The notes below the pieces were generated by a model that saw nothing but the letters and a program-made list of their open reading frames with translations, was not told the origin of the DNA and did not search any database. Both the position numbers and the translations under genes were made by a program. This document shows positions 14,774-24,055 of a DNA stretch of 64,000 bases, one piece after another. Source of the stretch: Chromatiaceae bacterium (GTDB lineage Bacteria > Pseudomonadota > Gammaproteobacteria > Chromatiales > Chromatiaceae); contig JALWWO010000019.1 in assembly GCA_027078745.1 (NCBI GenBank), positions 124,001 to 188,000 on the forward strand, given 5' to 3'. Positions within the stretch are counted from its first letter, which is position 1. Each line of letters begins with the position of its first letter.

Positions 14774-16864
14774 ATGCAGGCCTGCGCTAAGCCCTATACC
14801 ACGCGGCCGGGCCATCGCCATCCCCCGGGGGCTACGGTCGAAAAGGGGGGCGTGAATTTCTCCGTCTACAGCCGACACGCCACGGGGGCGGCGCTCCTGC
14901 TCTACGAGTCCTCAGAGAGCGCGGAACCCTTCCAGATCATCCGCTTGGACCCAGCGATCAACCACACTTTTTTTTCCTGGCATGTGTTCGTGGAGTCCCT
15001 GCCCCCAGGCGTGCACTATAGCTGGCGCATGGAGGGCCCCTTTGATCCCCAGGGGCAGGGCTGGCGCTTCGATCCTCGGGTGGAACTGGTCGACCCCTGG
15101 GCGCGGGCAGTGAACCGCTGTCATTGGGATCGATGGCGGCGGCTGCGGGAGGGGGTACGACCCCACGATTCCCTTCGGGGGGTGGTGGTGCAGGATGATT
15201 ATGACTGGGAAGGAGATACCCCCCTAGAGATTCCTCCGGAAGACATGGTGATCTATGAATTGCATGTAGGGGGGTTCACCCGCCATCCCTCCGCCAAGGT
15301 GCAGCACCCAGGCACCTTTCAAGGCATCATCGAGAAGATTCCCTACCTGCAGTCCCTAGGCATTACCCATGTGGAGCTCATGCCCATCATGGCTTTCGAT
15401 GAGCAGGATGTGCCCGAACCGGTCTGGGAAGCGGGGTTGCGCAATTATTGGGGCTACAGCACTCACAGCTTTTTTTCGCCCCATCCGGGCTACTGCATTT
15501 CTCCTCAGGCGGGTACCCACCGCAGGGAATTCCGGGATCTCGTCAAGGCCCTCCATCGGGCGGGCATCGGTGTGATCCTGGATGTGGTCTTCAATCACAC
15601 CGCCGAGGGGGGTGCGGACGGGCCCGTATTGAATTTCAAAGGGTTCGGCAACGAAACCTTCTACATGCTCGACCCGCTGGACAAGCGCCGCTACCTGGAC
15701 TTCACCGGCTGTGGCAACACAATCAATGCCAACCATCCCTTTGTGGCGCGGTTTATCCTCGACTGTCTCAAATACTGGGTGCAATCCATGCACGTGGATG
15801 GGTTCCGGTTCGATCTGGCCAGCGCCCTGGCTCGGGATGAAGTGGGCCGGCCCATGGCGAACCCGCCGGTGCTCTGGGGCATCGAACTGTCGGATGTGCT
15901 GGGCCGCACCGAGATCATCGCAGAAGCTTGGGATGCGGCCGGGCTCTATCAGGTGGGCACCTTCCCGGGCTATCGCTGGATGGAATGGAACGGACGCTAT
16001 CGGGACGGGGTGCGGCGCTTCGTGCGGGGGGACGGGGGCATGATCGGAGAGATCGCCAGCCGCATGACCGGCAGCAGCGATCTCTATCAGGCCAATCAGC
16101 GCTTGCCCATCAACAGCGTGAATTTTGTTACCTGCCACGATGGATTTACCCTCTGGGATCTGGTGAGCTATAACCGGAAGCACAATCAGGAAAACCAGGA
16201 GAACAATCGGGACGGCGTAGAGGAAAATTTCAGCTGGAACTGTGGGGTGGAGGGGGAGACCGAGGACGAAGCCATCTTGACCCTTCGCCATCGCCAAGCT
16301 CGCAATCTGCTGAGCATTCTCTTCCTCAGCCAGGGCGTGCCCATGCTTTTGGCGGGGGATGAGGTCTTGCGGACGCAGGGGGGCAACAACAACGCCTGGT
16401 GTCAGGACAACCCTAAGGGCTGGTTAGATTGGACGCTGGTGGAGAAAAATGCGGCGATGCTCCGCTTTGTGCGGGCGCTCATCCAGCTGAGAAAGCGCCA
16501 CCCGAGCTTGCGCCGCCGGCGCTTTCTCAGCGGAAAGCCCCAGGGGAATAGCGATCTGCCCGATATCACTTGGTATGGTGCGGATGGCAGGGAACCGGAT
16601 TGGCACGATGGAGAGGTCCGTTGCCTCGCCTTCATGCTGGCAGCATTGGGCGAAGGAGAAAGCCATCTGGGCGTGTTGCTGAACATGGGGGATCAAGCAC
16701 GCTCGTTTGTCCTGCCGAATCTGCCCCAGGGGCGTTGGTATCTCGCCATCGACACGGGCCGCCCCTCGCCGGAAGACATTTGGCCACCAGCAGAACAACT
16801 GCCCGTGCAACAGTCCAGCCTTTCCCTGATCCCCCATAGTCTGGTGGTGCTGGAAGGTCGGTGA
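14774..16864 (+). CDS. glgX: glycogen debranching enzyme (GH13_11 isoamylase type)
   Basis: A protein of 696 residues that cleaves alpha-1,6 branches of glycogen after phosphorylase action. An N-terminal CBM48-like domain (about 18-120; GGVNFSVYSRHATGAALLLY) precedes the GH13 barrel. Conserved boxes are DVVFNHTAEG (about 270), DGFRFDLASAL with the nucleophile Asp (about 341), EIIAEAWD with the acid Glu (about 379) and NFVTCHDGFTLWDLVSY (about 451). LLAGDEVLRTQGGNNNAWCQ is typical of GlgX and TreX. It lies between ppk2 and the DUF4912-like gene, whose start region touches its stop. Confidence 0.95.
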   Translation: MQACAKPYTTRPGHRHPPGATVEKGGVNFSVYSRHATGAALLLYESSESAEPFQIIRLDPAINHTFFSWHVFVESLPPGVHYSWRMEGPFDPQGQGWRFDPRVELVDPWARAVNRCHWDRWRRLREGVRPHDSLRGVVVQDDYDWEGDTPLEIPPEDMVIYELHVGGFTRHPSAKVQHPGTFQGIIEKIPYLQSLGITHVELMPIMAFDEQDVPEPVWEAGLRNYWGYSTHSFFSPHPGYCISPQAGTHRREFRDLVKALHRAGIGVILDVVFNHTAEGGADGPVLNFKGFGNETFYMLDPLDKRRYLDFTGCGNTINANHPFVARFILDCLKYWVQSMHVDGFRFDLASALARDEVGRPMANPPVLWGIELSDVLGRTEIIAEAWDAAGLYQVGTFPGYRWMEWNGRYRDGVRRFVRGDGGMIGEIASRMTGSSDLYQANQRLPINSVNFVTCHDGFTLWDLVSYNRKHNQENQENNRDGVEENFSWNCGVEGETEDEAILTLRHRQARNLLSILFLSQGVPMLLAGDEVLRTQGGNNNAWCQDNPKGWLDWTLVEKNAAMLRFVRALIQLRKRHPSLRRRRFLSGKPQGNSDLPDITWYGADGREPDWHDGEVRCLAFMLAALGEGESHLGVLLNMGDQARSFVLPNLPQGRWYLAIDTGRPSPEDIWPPAEQLPVQQSSLSLIPHSLVVLEGR

Positions 16865-16866
16865 GG

Positions 16867-17454
16867 ATGGAAGAAACGAAGCTGCGCACCCTTGTCGCCG
16901 CCCTCGAGCGGGAATTTATCCTGAAGCCTGACCGCCCTCGGGCGGTGCTCTTTGAGCAAGGGCCCCGCCGCTTGCAGGCCCAGTGGATTCTTCCCGAAGA
17001 GCAAGCAGCGAAAGATCCGCTCCAACTGTGCCTGCTGCGCTTGGATCGTCCTCAGTCCCCTTTGGCAACCCGAACCTTGCAGGGTTTGCAAGGGGTCGAG
17101 CCATTTCCAGTGGAAGATCTTTCCTGCCGGTATCAGGTGGAGTTGGGGATAGTTCGAGCGGGGCGCTGGCAATCCCTGGCTAGGTCCAACGCGATCTGGC
17201 TTCCCCCACCCCAAGCAAAACCCCAGTTCCCTCGGGCGCAAACGACCCTGCGACCGGCGGCGGGCGGGGATGGTTGCCTGCTGCCGGCCGCTGCCCTGAC
17301 CGCCGAGCCGATGCCGCCGCCGGAGATTCCGACCGGAGAAGAACCCCCGCGCTTTCCATCGCCCTGCACAGATCTGATCCTGACAGACGAGGAGCCGCCG
17401 GAACATTTGCCTCGCTTTCCGTTCTTCGAGCCCAACGGCATCTCCAGCTCGTGA
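16867..17454 (+). CDS. DUF4912-like protein coupled to the GH57 gene
   Basis: About 195 residues. The N-terminal two thirds (RAVLFEQGPRRLQAQWILP; then CRYQVELGIVRAGRWQSLAR with SNAIWLPPP) resembles by eye the DUF4912 domain, in which a Trp-bearing strand is followed by a Tyr/Gly-rich strand ending in LARSN. The C-terminal third is Pro-rich and probably disordered. DUF4912 genes often accompany GH57 branching enzymes, and here the next gene begins in the GTGA overlap. ATG 16867 has GGAAGG 9 bases upstream; GTG 16861, overlapping the glgX stop, is an alternative. A role in alpha-glucan metabolism is inferred from context only. Confidence 0.6.
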   Translation: MEETKLRTLVAALEREFILKPDRPRAVLFEQGPRRLQAQWILPEEQAAKDPLQLCLLRLDRPQSPLATRTLQGLQGVEPFPVEDLSCRYQVELGIVRAGRWQSLARSNAIWLPPPQAKPQFPRAQTTLRPAAGGDGCLLPAAALTAEPMPPPEIPTGEEPPRFPSPCTDLILTDEEPPEHLPRFPFFEPNGISSS

Positions 17455-19013
17455 AGACTCAAGGACAGCTCGCCCTGGTGCTCCATGCCCATCTGCCCTA
17501 TGTGCGGCATCCCGAGCACCCCCATTTCCTGGAAGAGCACTGGTTCTTCTCTGCCCTGCTGGAATGCTATCTGCCCCTGGTGCAGGTGTTGCGACGCCAC
17601 GTCCAAGGCCCTGCGCGGCTGACCCTCTCCCTTTCCCCGACCCTCCTCAGCCTCTGGCAAGATCCCCTGTTGCAAAGGCGCTTCGCCGCCCATCTGGATC
17701 GCTTGGATCAGCTTTGCCAAAAGGAAATGCAGCAACATCGGGGGGTGCGCAGTCACCTGGCCACCTGGTACCGCAATCGGTTTCAGGCCCTGGGCGAGTT
17801 TTATTTCCAAACCTTGGGAGGGGATCTGATCCAAGCTTTCGTGCAGTTGCAGGAACAAGGGGTAGTGCAGCTCATGACCACCGCCGCCACCCATGGCTAT
17901 CTGCCCCTGCTGCGCAACCATCCTCCCATGGTGCGGGCCCAGCTCCGGATCGGGCGGCAGGTCTTTCAGGCCCTCACCGGCCAACCGCCGCGGGGGCTGT
18001 GGTTGCCGGAATGCGGGTACTTCCCGGGTTTGGAATCGGAGATTCGGGGAGCAGGCTACGCCTATAGCCTGTTGGAAACCCACGGCATTCAGCAGGCCCA
18101 GCCCAGACCCCCTTGGGACGTGTATGCGCCCATTCTCTGGGACGGCATCGCCCTGTTTGGCCGAGATCCCTTCTCCGCCCGGGCGGTCTGGAGCCGAGAA
18201 ACCGGCTATCCGGCCAATCCTTGGTATCGGGAATATCATCGGGATCTGGGTTGGGAAAGCAGGGAAGATCTGAAGGATTACCTGCCCGAAGGCGTGGCGG
18301 CCGCACCCACTGGGATCAAATACCATCGGGTGACCGGTGCCTCCGAGCCCAAAGCCTTTTATGAACCGGGCACGGCTCGCCGACAAGCCCGCTGGGATGC
18401 TCGGCACTTCCTCCGGCAGCAGCGCGAACTGGCTGCCCGCTTCCCCCCGGGGGCTCGCCCGCCACTGATCGTCGCCCCCTATGATGCGGAGCTGTTCGGC
18501 CACTGGTGGTTTGAAGGTCCGGTCTTTCTGGATGCCCTGCTGACCTTGGCCCAGGAGTCCGGCGTGCAGCTGGTCACGCTGGAAGATCATCTGGATACCT
18601 ATGGACCGGCCAGCCGTTGCCAACCCGCCATGTCCAGCTGGGGAGAAGGGGGGGATCATCGCCGATGGCTGCGGCCGGAGACTGGCTGGGTGTATCTTGC
18701 GCTGGATCAGGCGGCGGAAACCCTGGAATCCCTGCTGCCGGTCTTTGGCCCGGGTCGAGGCACTGCCCGGGAACAACGTATCCTGCGCCAGGCAGCCCGC
18801 ACCTTGCTGCTCGCCCAGAGTTCGGATTGGACTTTTCATCTGGGCCGAGAAGCGGGCGACTATGCGAGCCAGCGCCTACGGTCGCTGTTCGCCCGCTTCG
18901 CCTTTCTCACCCAAGCCCTGCGGGAAGGCTGGGACCCGGGCGAACGCCTCGATGCGTTGGAACAGCTGGACGCCCTGTTTCCTCAACTGGATCTCCGGCA
19001 TTTCGCCGCCTGA
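17451..19013 (+). CDS. GH57 (DUF1957-type) 1,4-alpha-glucan branching enzyme family protein
   Basis: A protein of 520 residues of glycoside hydrolase family 57. The N-terminus reads LALVLHAHLPYVRHPEHP, the first GH57 motif. The nucleophile motif is LPECGYFPGLE (Glu at about 186) and the acid motif APYDAELFGHWWFEGP (Asp at about 344). SSDWTFHLGREAGDYASQR near the C-terminus matches the DUF1957 helical domain. Members form alpha-1,6 branches in glycogen; some homologues have other alpha-glucan activities. The GTG start at 17451 overlaps the stop of the DUF4912-like gene (GTGA), which implies translational coupling. A frame extension upstream to 17274 lies in that gene and is rejected. No glgA, glgB or glgC is in the window. 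Confidence 0.9.
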   Translation: MKTQGQLALVLHAHLPYVRHPEHPHFLEEHWFFSALLECYLPLVQVLRRHVQGPARLTLSLSPTLLSLWQDPLLQRRFAAHLDRLDQLCQKEMQQHRGVRSHLATWYRNRFQALGEFYFQTLGGDLIQAFVQLQEQGVVQLMTTAATHGYLPLLRNHPPMVRAQLRIGRQVFQALTGQPPRGLWLPECGYFPGLESEIRGAGYAYSLLETHGIQQAQPRPPWDVYAPILWDGIALFGRDPFSARAVWSRETGYPANPWYREYHRDLGWESREDLKDYLPEGVAAAPTGIKYHRVTGASEPKAFYEPGTARRQARWDARHFLRQQRELAARFPPGARPPLIVAPYDAELFGHWWFEGPVFLDALLTLAQESGVQLVTLEDHLDTYGPASRCQPAMSSWGEGGDHRRWLRPETGWVYLALDQAAETLESLLPVFGPGRGTAREQRILRQAARTLLLAQSSDWTFHLGREAGDYASQRLRSLFARFAFLTQALREGWDPGERLDALEQLDALFPQLDLRHFAA

Positions 19014-19031
19014 ACCGGGGCGTTGTCGCGG

Positions 19032-20441
19032 ATGGCGCTCGCCGTCAAAGAACTGCCCTATCATCCGGATACCGCCGCCCGATTCGGTGTCCTCGCCGGA
19101 CAACCCTGGAGCGCCTGGTTGGACAGCGGTCATCCTTGGGCCGGAGGGCGTTGGGATATCTTGGTCTGTGCTCCCCGCCGAACCCTAGTCACTCGGGGCC
19201 TCTACACGGAAATCCGAGAGGGTAGCCGGTGCCTCCGTTCTCGGGAAGATCCCCTGAAGCTGCTTCAGGAGAGCCTGGGCCCCATGCAACCCAGCCATCC
19301 CCCGTTTCCCTTCCTCGGCGGCGGTTTGGGCTGGCTCGCCTATGATCTGGGGCGCCGCTTTGAACGGCTGCCCTGCACCGCGCGGGATCGCCAGCATCTG
19401 CCGGAAATGGCGGTGGGCATCTATGATTGGGCGCTGCTGGTGGATCACGAGCAACAGCAGACTTGGCTAGTGGGACAAGCGGAACGCTCTCCGGCGGCAA
19501 GAGATCAGCTATTGCGCATCGCACAGCGCTCGGTTCCCCCGCGATCTGGGCAATTCCGCGTCTGGGGGTCGGTGCAGTCCAACCTGTCAGATGCAGACTA
19601 TGCAGACCGGTTTCAGCGGATCCAGGCCTATATTCGCGCAGGGGATTGCTATCAGGTGAACTTGACCCGGCGGTTTTCCGTGCGAGCCCAGGGCGATCCC
19701 TGGGTCGTCTATCTGGCCCTGCGCCAGCGCAATCCCGCCCCCTTCGCCGGCTTTCTCCACACGCCCCCGCTGTGCCTTCTCAGCGCCTCCCCGGAACGCT
19801 TTCTCCGGGTGCGAGATGGTCGGGTGGACACCTGGCCCATCAAGGGCACCCGTCCCCGCTCTCGGGATCCCGTTCAGGATCGAATCCTGCGCGATCAGCT
19901 GGCGAACAGTCCCAAGGATCTGGCGGAGAACCTCATGATCCTGGATCTCTTGCGCAACGATCTGGGCCGCACCTGCGCCATCGGGAGCGTGCGGGTGCCC
20001 CAGCGCTTCGCAGTCCAATCCTTCGCGGATGTGCATCATCTGGTGAGCCAGGTTTGCGGGCGGCTCCGGCCGGATCAGCATCCCTTGGACGTGCTGCGGG
20101 GCTGCTTCCCCGGGGGTTCCATCACCGGCGCCCCGAAGATTCGGGCCATGGAAATCATCGAGGACTTAGAAGGAGAGCGGCGCAGCCTCTACTGCGGCAG
20201 CCTGGGCTACTGGGGATTTGATGGCAGCATGGACACGAATATTCTCATCCGCACCCTGGTCTATGCTCGGGGGCAGCTTAGCTATTGGGCGGGCGGGGGC
20301 ATCGTGGCAGATTCGGATTGCGCTGAGGAAGCGGCGGAGCTCGCCCTCAAGGCGCGCGCCCTGGGGGAAGTGGTCGAAGGCTTCCGTCAGGATCCAGCCC
20401 GATCCTCTGGCACGGGAGCGTTGCCAGGGCGGTCGTCTTAA
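19032..20441 (+). CDS. pabB: aminodeoxychorismate synthase component I
   Basis: A protein of 469 residues of the anthranilate synthase component I / PabB family. It turns chorismate into 4-amino-4-deoxychorismate for folate synthesis, with a glutamine amidotransferase (PabA) supplying ammonia. The PIKGTRPRSRDP motif, with Lys where TrpE has Ala, argues for PabB. Also seen are LAENLMILDLLRNDLGRTC, PGGSITGAPKIRAMEIIEDL and YCGSLGYWGFDGSMDTNILI. ATG 19032 is chosen; TTG 19023 is possible. It begins 18 bases after the GH57 gene and may be cotranscribed with it. pabA is not in the window. Confidence 0.92.
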   Translation: MALAVKELPYHPDTAARFGVLAGQPWSAWLDSGHPWAGGRWDILVCAPRRTLVTRGLYTEIREGSRCLRSREDPLKLLQESLGPMQPSHPPFPFLGGGLGWLAYDLGRRFERLPCTARDRQHLPEMAVGIYDWALLVDHEQQQTWLVGQAERSPAARDQLLRIAQRSVPPRSGQFRVWGSVQSNLSDADYADRFQRIQAYIRAGDCYQVNLTRRFSVRAQGDPWVVYLALRQRNPAPFAGFLHTPPLCLLSASPERFLRVRDGRVDTWPIKGTRPRSRDPVQDRILRDQLANSPKDLAENLMILDLLRNDLGRTCAIGSVRVPQRFAVQSFADVHHLVSQVCGRLRPDQHPLDVLRGCFPGGSITGAPKIRAMEIIEDLEGERRSLYCGSLGYWGFDGSMDTNILIRTLVYARGQLSYWAGGGIVADSDCAEEAAELALKARALGEVVEGFRQDPARSSGTGALPGRSS

Positions 20442-20573
20442 AAAAAACCCAAAGATAGGGTAATCTGATAAGATTAAGTAGCGGCAAGTAGCTTCCCCTC
20501 AGGTGCTCTTCTGCCAAGCCTTTCTTTCCGCACGAGAGATTCCCTCACGCAGTCCCCAAAGGAGTCGGTACCC

Positions 20574-21008
20574 ATGATCTCATTTGAAACCCTGCACGCG
20601 CAAAACCATAAGATCACAGAACTTTCCAATGTCTTCCGCTACCTCATCGCAGACCGGGCCATGTGCGACACCCAGGTCGCCTGCGATCTCTTCTTCGATA
20701 TCGCTAAGATTGTGAAGGAACACATCGAGATCGTGGATCGGGAGCTTTGCGGTCCCCTGGTTTCCCACGAGGAACAATCCATCAAGAACACGGCAAACCG
20801 CTTTCTCTCCGGTTCCATGGAGATCAAGCGCATCTTCTCCGCCTATCTCAAGGATTACTGTTCGGAAAAGCGCCGGGCCCTGCGGATCAAGGATCACGAG
20901 ACGTTCGTGAAGGACACCAATCAAATGTTCGATCTCATCTTAGACCGCATCCAGCGGGAGACCGAACATCTGTACCCCCTGATCCGCAAGATGAAGAAGA
21001 CGGCCTAA
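20574..21008 (+). CDS. hemerythrin-like (HHE) protein
   Basis: A protein of 144 mostly helical residues. The spacing of His12, His50 (KEHIEIVDREL), His65 and a C-terminal ETEHLYPLI fits a four-helix hemerythrin/HHE cation-binding domain, in which His and carboxylates hold a di-iron centre. There is no signal peptide or membrane segment. Members bind O2 or sense or repair iron and nitrosative damage; the role here is not shown. A strong AAAGGAG precedes the ATG, and a 132-base gap separates it from pabB, so it probably has its own promoter. A terminator hairpin follows at 21026-21049. Confidence 0.7.
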   Translation: MISFETLHAQNHKITELSNVFRYLIADRAMCDTQVACDLFFDIAKIVKEHIEIVDRELCGPLVSHEEQSIKNTANRFLSGSMEIKRIFSAYLKDYCSEKRRALRIKDHETFVKDTNQMFDLILDRIQRETEHLYPLIRKMKKTA

Positions 21009-21025
21009 ACCCTCAGAGCGGGACA

Positions 21026-21049
21026 AAAGGGCGAATCCCTTCGCCCTTT
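21026..21049. terminator. bidirectional hairpin terminator
   Basis: A perfect 10-bp stem (aaagggcgaa / ttcgcccttt) with a 4-base loop. It lies between the convergent hemerythrin-like and pntB genes, 18 bases after one stop and 3 bases before the other. A-tracts and T-tracts flank the stem on each strand, so it can serve both directions. Confidence 0.8.
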
Positions 21050-21051
21050 AT

Positions 21052-22446
21052 TCAATGTCCGGTGCCTTTGAGAGCAGCCACGATGCCTTCGATGGTCTCC
21101 TTGGCATCCCCGAAGACTAGGGAAGTGTTCTCCTGATAGAACAACAGGTTGTCCACGCCGGAATAGCCGGGGCGCATGGAGCGCTTGAGGAAGTAGACCT
21201 GTTTGGCCTTCCCCGCCTCTAGGATGGGCATTCCGTAGATGGGGCTGGAAGGATCTTCCTTCGCTGCTGGATTCACCACATCGTTGGCACCCACCACCAG
21301 GGCCACATCCGCCATGGCGAAGGACGGGTTGATCTCGTCCATCTCGTAGACCCGATCGTAGGGAATATCTGCCTCCGCCAAGAGCACATTCATGTGGCCA
21401 GGCATCCGGCCCGCCACCGGATGAATGGCGAACTTCACCGTCACACCCCGCGCTTCCAAGAGATCCATCATTTCCTTGAGGGCGTGTTGCGCCTGGGCCA
21501 CCGCCATGCCATAGCCCGGGACGATGATGACCAAGTTTGCATCCTCGATCCAATAGACCACATCTTCCACGGAAGCCGAGCGGATCCCCCGTTCCGCCGC
21601 TTGCGCGCCGGCGCTCTCTCCCCCCTCGCTGCCGAAGCCCCCGAAGACCACGTTGAGAATAGAGCGGTTCATGGCGCGGCACATGATGTAGGACAAAATG
21701 GCACCGGAGAAGCCCACCAGCGCTCCCACGATGATGAGCAGAGGATTGCCCAGGGTGAAGCCGGTAGCGGCGGCCGCCCAACCGGAATAGCTGTTGAGCA
21801 TGGAGATGATGACCGGCATGTCCGCACCGCCGATGGGAATGATGAGGGTGATGCCCAGCAGCAGGGCGAGCAAGGTCATGAGCACCAGGGACCAAGAGCT
21901 ACCGCTGAGGGCAAAGTGCACCCCCAGGGCGAGGGTGATCAACGCGATGAGCGCGTTGAGCACATGTTGCCCGGAGAACCGGACCGGCTTGCCGCTGATC
22001 AGCCCCTGCAGCTTGCCGAAGGCGATGACCGAACCCGTAAAGGTGATGGCTCCGATGATGATGCCTGCGGAAAGCTCGCCCATGAGCACGGCATTCAGGG
22101 TGTTTTCCGCCGAACGATTCAGGAAGGTGCCCATGGCCACCAGCACCGCCGCCAGGCCCACGAAGCTGTGCAGGGCCGCCACGAGCTGCGGCATGGCGGT
22201 CATCTGAATGCGCAGGGCGATGAAAATGCCGATGAGGGCACCCCCCAGCACCCCGGTTAGAATCCATCCGTAGTTTTGTACTTCCGAGCCTAAGAGGGTG
22301 GCACCGATGGCGAGGGCCATTCCCACCATGCCGAAGAAATTTCCCCGTCGCGCGCTGGCAGGATGGGTCAGGCCTTTGAGGGCGAGGATGAAGAGAATGG
22401 CGGAGATCAGATAGCTCAACGCCTGCGCGTTCGCCGAAAGTTCCAT
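21052..22446 (-). CDS. pntB: NAD(P) transhydrogenase subunit beta
   Basis: A protein of 464 residues. The N-terminal half holds about 8-9 membrane segments forming part of the proton channel. The C-terminal third is the NADP(H)-binding domain III, with IIVPGYGMAVAQAQHAL, HPVAGRMPGHMNVLLAEA, VVGANDVVNPAAKEDPSSPI and KAKQVYFLKRSMRPGYSG. Together with the alpha subunits it couples proton entry to hydride transfer from NADH to NADP+. ATG 22446 has AAGGAG 8 bases upstream; a GTG at 22455 would sit on that site. It is last in the pntAA-pntAB-pntB operon. Confidence 0.97.
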   Translation of the reverse strand: MELSANAQALSYLISAILFILALKGLTHPASARRGNFFGMVGMALAIGATLLGSEVQNYGWILTGVLGGALIGIFIALRIQMTAMPQLVAALHSFVGLAAVLVAMGTFLNRSAENTLNAVLMGELSAGIIIGAITFTGSVIAFGKLQGLISGKPVRFSGQHVLNALIALITLALGVHFALSGSSWSLVLMTLLALLLGITLIIPIGGADMPVIISMLNSYSGWAAAATGFTLGNPLLIIVGALVGFSGAILSYIMCRAMNRSILNVVFGGFGSEGGESAGAQAAERGIRSASVEDVVYWIEDANLVIIVPGYGMAVAQAQHALKEMMDLLEARGVTVKFAIHPVAGRMPGHMNVLLAEADIPYDRVYEMDEINPSFAMADVALVVGANDVVNPAAKEDPSSPIYGMPILEAGKAKQVYFLKRSMRPGYSGVDNLLFYQENTSLVFGDAKETIEGIVAALKGTGH

Positions 22447-22458
22447 GAATCGCACTCC

Positions 22459-22743
22459 TTAACGCTGTTTCCGGAACATGGACAACATGCGGTGGGTGAC
22501 CAGAAAGCCGCCGAACACATTGATGGAAGCCAGCAGCACAGCGAAGAAGCCCATGATCTCAGCCGCAGTGCTGGCGGATTCCAGACCGGTCACTAACAGG
22601 GCGCCCACGATGACGATGCCGGAAATCGCATTGGTCAGGGCGACTAAGGGCGTGTGCAGGGAGGGGGTAACGCCCCAGACCACGTAATAGCCGATGAAGC
22701 AGGCCAGCACGAACACATAGAGGGCAACCAGGGTTTCAGACAT
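22459..22743 (-). CDS. pntAB: NAD(P) transhydrogenase subunit alpha part 2 (membrane part)
   Basis: A protein of 94 residues with three membrane helices ([52 protein letters not shown]). The [14 protein letters not shown] tail is typical of the membrane part of PntA. In this split form, unlike E. coli, the NAD-binding domain is a separate gene. It starts 35 bases after pntAA and ends 12 bases before pntB, and AGGAG precedes its ATG. Confidence 0.95.
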   Translation of the reverse strand: MSETLVALYVFVLACFIGYYVVWGVTPSLHTPLVALTNAISGIVIVGALLVTGLESASTAAEIMGFFAVLLASINVFGGFLVTHRMLSMFRKQR

Positions 22744-22778
22744 GGATGGACACTCCTACGAATGAGAGAAAGGGAAAG

Positions 22779-23870
22779 CTAGGAACCGACGCGCATGGCC
22801 TTGGTGATCTCATCCTGATCCAGCGCCTTGAGCACAGGGCCGGCTTCGCTGGGCTCCACCAGGATTTTCAGGAGTTGGAAGAGGTTGTTGGCGTAGAAAG
22901 CGCTGGCATCCGAAGGCATCTTGGCGGGAAAATTCGTATAGCCCACTAGGATCACCCCTTCTTTGACTACCACTTGATCCGGTTCCGTTAACGGACAGTT
23001 GCCCCCGTTGGCGGCGGCCAGATCCACAATGACCGAGCCCGGGCGCATCCGCCGCACCACTGCTTCTGTGATGAGCACCGGCGCAGGGCGGCAGGGAATC
23101 TGGGCGGTGGCGATGAGGATATGAGCCTGGGCCAGCACTTCGGCCAGCGCCGCTTGCTGCTTCGCCTGGGCGGCTTCGGAAAGCTCCTTCGCATAGCCCC
23201 CTTCCCCGGTGCCGTTCTCCCCAATATCCAATTGGATCGCCTTGGCCCCCAAGGATTCGATCTGCTCTCGGGTTTCCGGGCGCACATCATAGGCGGAGAC
23301 CTCAGCACCCAGCCGGCGGGCGGTGGCGATGGCCTGAAGACCAGCGACTCCCGCCCCCAGCACGATCAGCCGCGCGGGCTTCGCAGAGCCGGCGGAGGTC
23401 ATCATCATGGGGAAGAAGCGGCCGTAATGGGCAGCGGCTTCGATGACCGCCCGATAGCCCGCGATATTGCTTTGGGAGGAAAGCACATCCATGGATTGAG
23501 CCCGAGAGATTCGAGGAATTCGCTCCACCGCCAGCACCTGAATATTTTTGTTCCGCAGGGCAGCGATGCCCGCATCCTCGCCGCAGCTCTCGATGGGACC
23601 GATGTACAGGCTGTTCGGCCGCATGGCTTGGATCTCTTCCTTCGTGGGCCGGCGGACCTTGAGGAGCAGATCCGATAGGAACACCTGATCCCGACCCACC
23701 AGCTTCGCGCCGGCGGCGGCGTAGTCCGCATCGAGATAATGGGCCGCTGCACCTGCCCCCGCTTCAACCTGCACCTGGAAGCCCAAGCCCAAGAGCTTCT
23801 TCACGATTTCCGGCGTGGTGGCAACCCGGGTTTCTCCGGGACGCGTTTCTCTAGGAATACCGATTTTCAT
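22779..23870 (-). CDS. pntAA: NAD(P) transhydrogenase subunit alpha part 1 (NAD-binding)
   Basis: A protein of 363 residues, soluble domain I of the transhydrogenase, homologous to alanine dehydrogenase. Landmarks are the N-terminus MKIGIPRETRPGETRVATTP, RISRAQSMDVLSSQSNIAGY, the dinucleotide-binding LIVLGAGVAGLQAIATARRLG, and ITEAVVRRMRPGSVIVDLA with AANGGNCPLT. It is first of the operon with pntAB and pntB. No strong ribosome binding site is seen at the ATG. A TTGGAC/GATAAT pair upstream may be its promoter. Confidence 0.96.
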   Translation of the reverse strand: MKIGIPRETRPGETRVATTPEIVKKLLGLGFQVQVEAGAGAAAHYLDADYAAAGAKLVGRDQVFLSDLLLKVRRPTKEEIQAMRPNSLYIGPIESCGEDAGIAALRNKNIQVLAVERIPRISRAQSMDVLSSQSNIAGYRAVIEAAAHYGRFFPMMMTSAGSAKPARLIVLGAGVAGLQAIATARRLGAEVSAYDVRPETREQIESLGAKAIQLDIGENGTGEGGYAKELSEAAQAKQQAALAEVLAQAHILIATAQIPCRPAPVLITEAVVRRMRPGSVIVDLAAANGGNCPLTEPDQVVVKEGVILVGYTNFPAKMPSDASAFYANNLFQLLKILVEPSEAGPVLKALDQDEITKAMRVGS

Positions 23871-23900
23871 GATGCTTTGATCCCTGTGGAAATGATTTGC

Positions 23901-23931
23901 ATTATCCGCGTTTCGGGGAAACCCCGTCCAA
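23901..23931 (-). promoter_or_regulatory. possible pnt operon promoter
   Basis: On the minus strand TTGGAC (23931-23926), a long 19-base spacer and GATAAT (23906-23901), about 30 bases before the pntAA start codon. Confidence 0.3.
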
Positions 23932-24003
23932 TCTCGATGGACCGGACAGGGGGGGCAAGGGTTGGAACCAGCCTGCTGCCGAACTGGGATAAAGCGATCG
24001 AAC

Positions 24004-24022
24004 GGGAACCCATCGGGTTTCC
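24004..24022 (-). terminator. hairpin after bamD
   Basis: gggaaccc, a 3-base loop and gggtttcc form an 8-bp stem with one G-T pair, followed by a second small dyad (ccgga/tccgg) closer to bamD. It lies 34 bases past the bamD stop in the 185-base gap before pntAA. It lacks a T-run, so terminator function is only suggested. Confidence 0.3.
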
Positions 24023-24055
24023 GGACTTCCGGAGAGCCGGACCCTTTGAGGCACC

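Noticed and set aside
17133-18839. Minus-strand frame of 568 codons across the GH57 gene
   Set aside because: Low-complexity Pro/Gln/Gly-rich translation, a mirror of G+C-rich codons in the GH57 gene, which has clear catalytic motifs.
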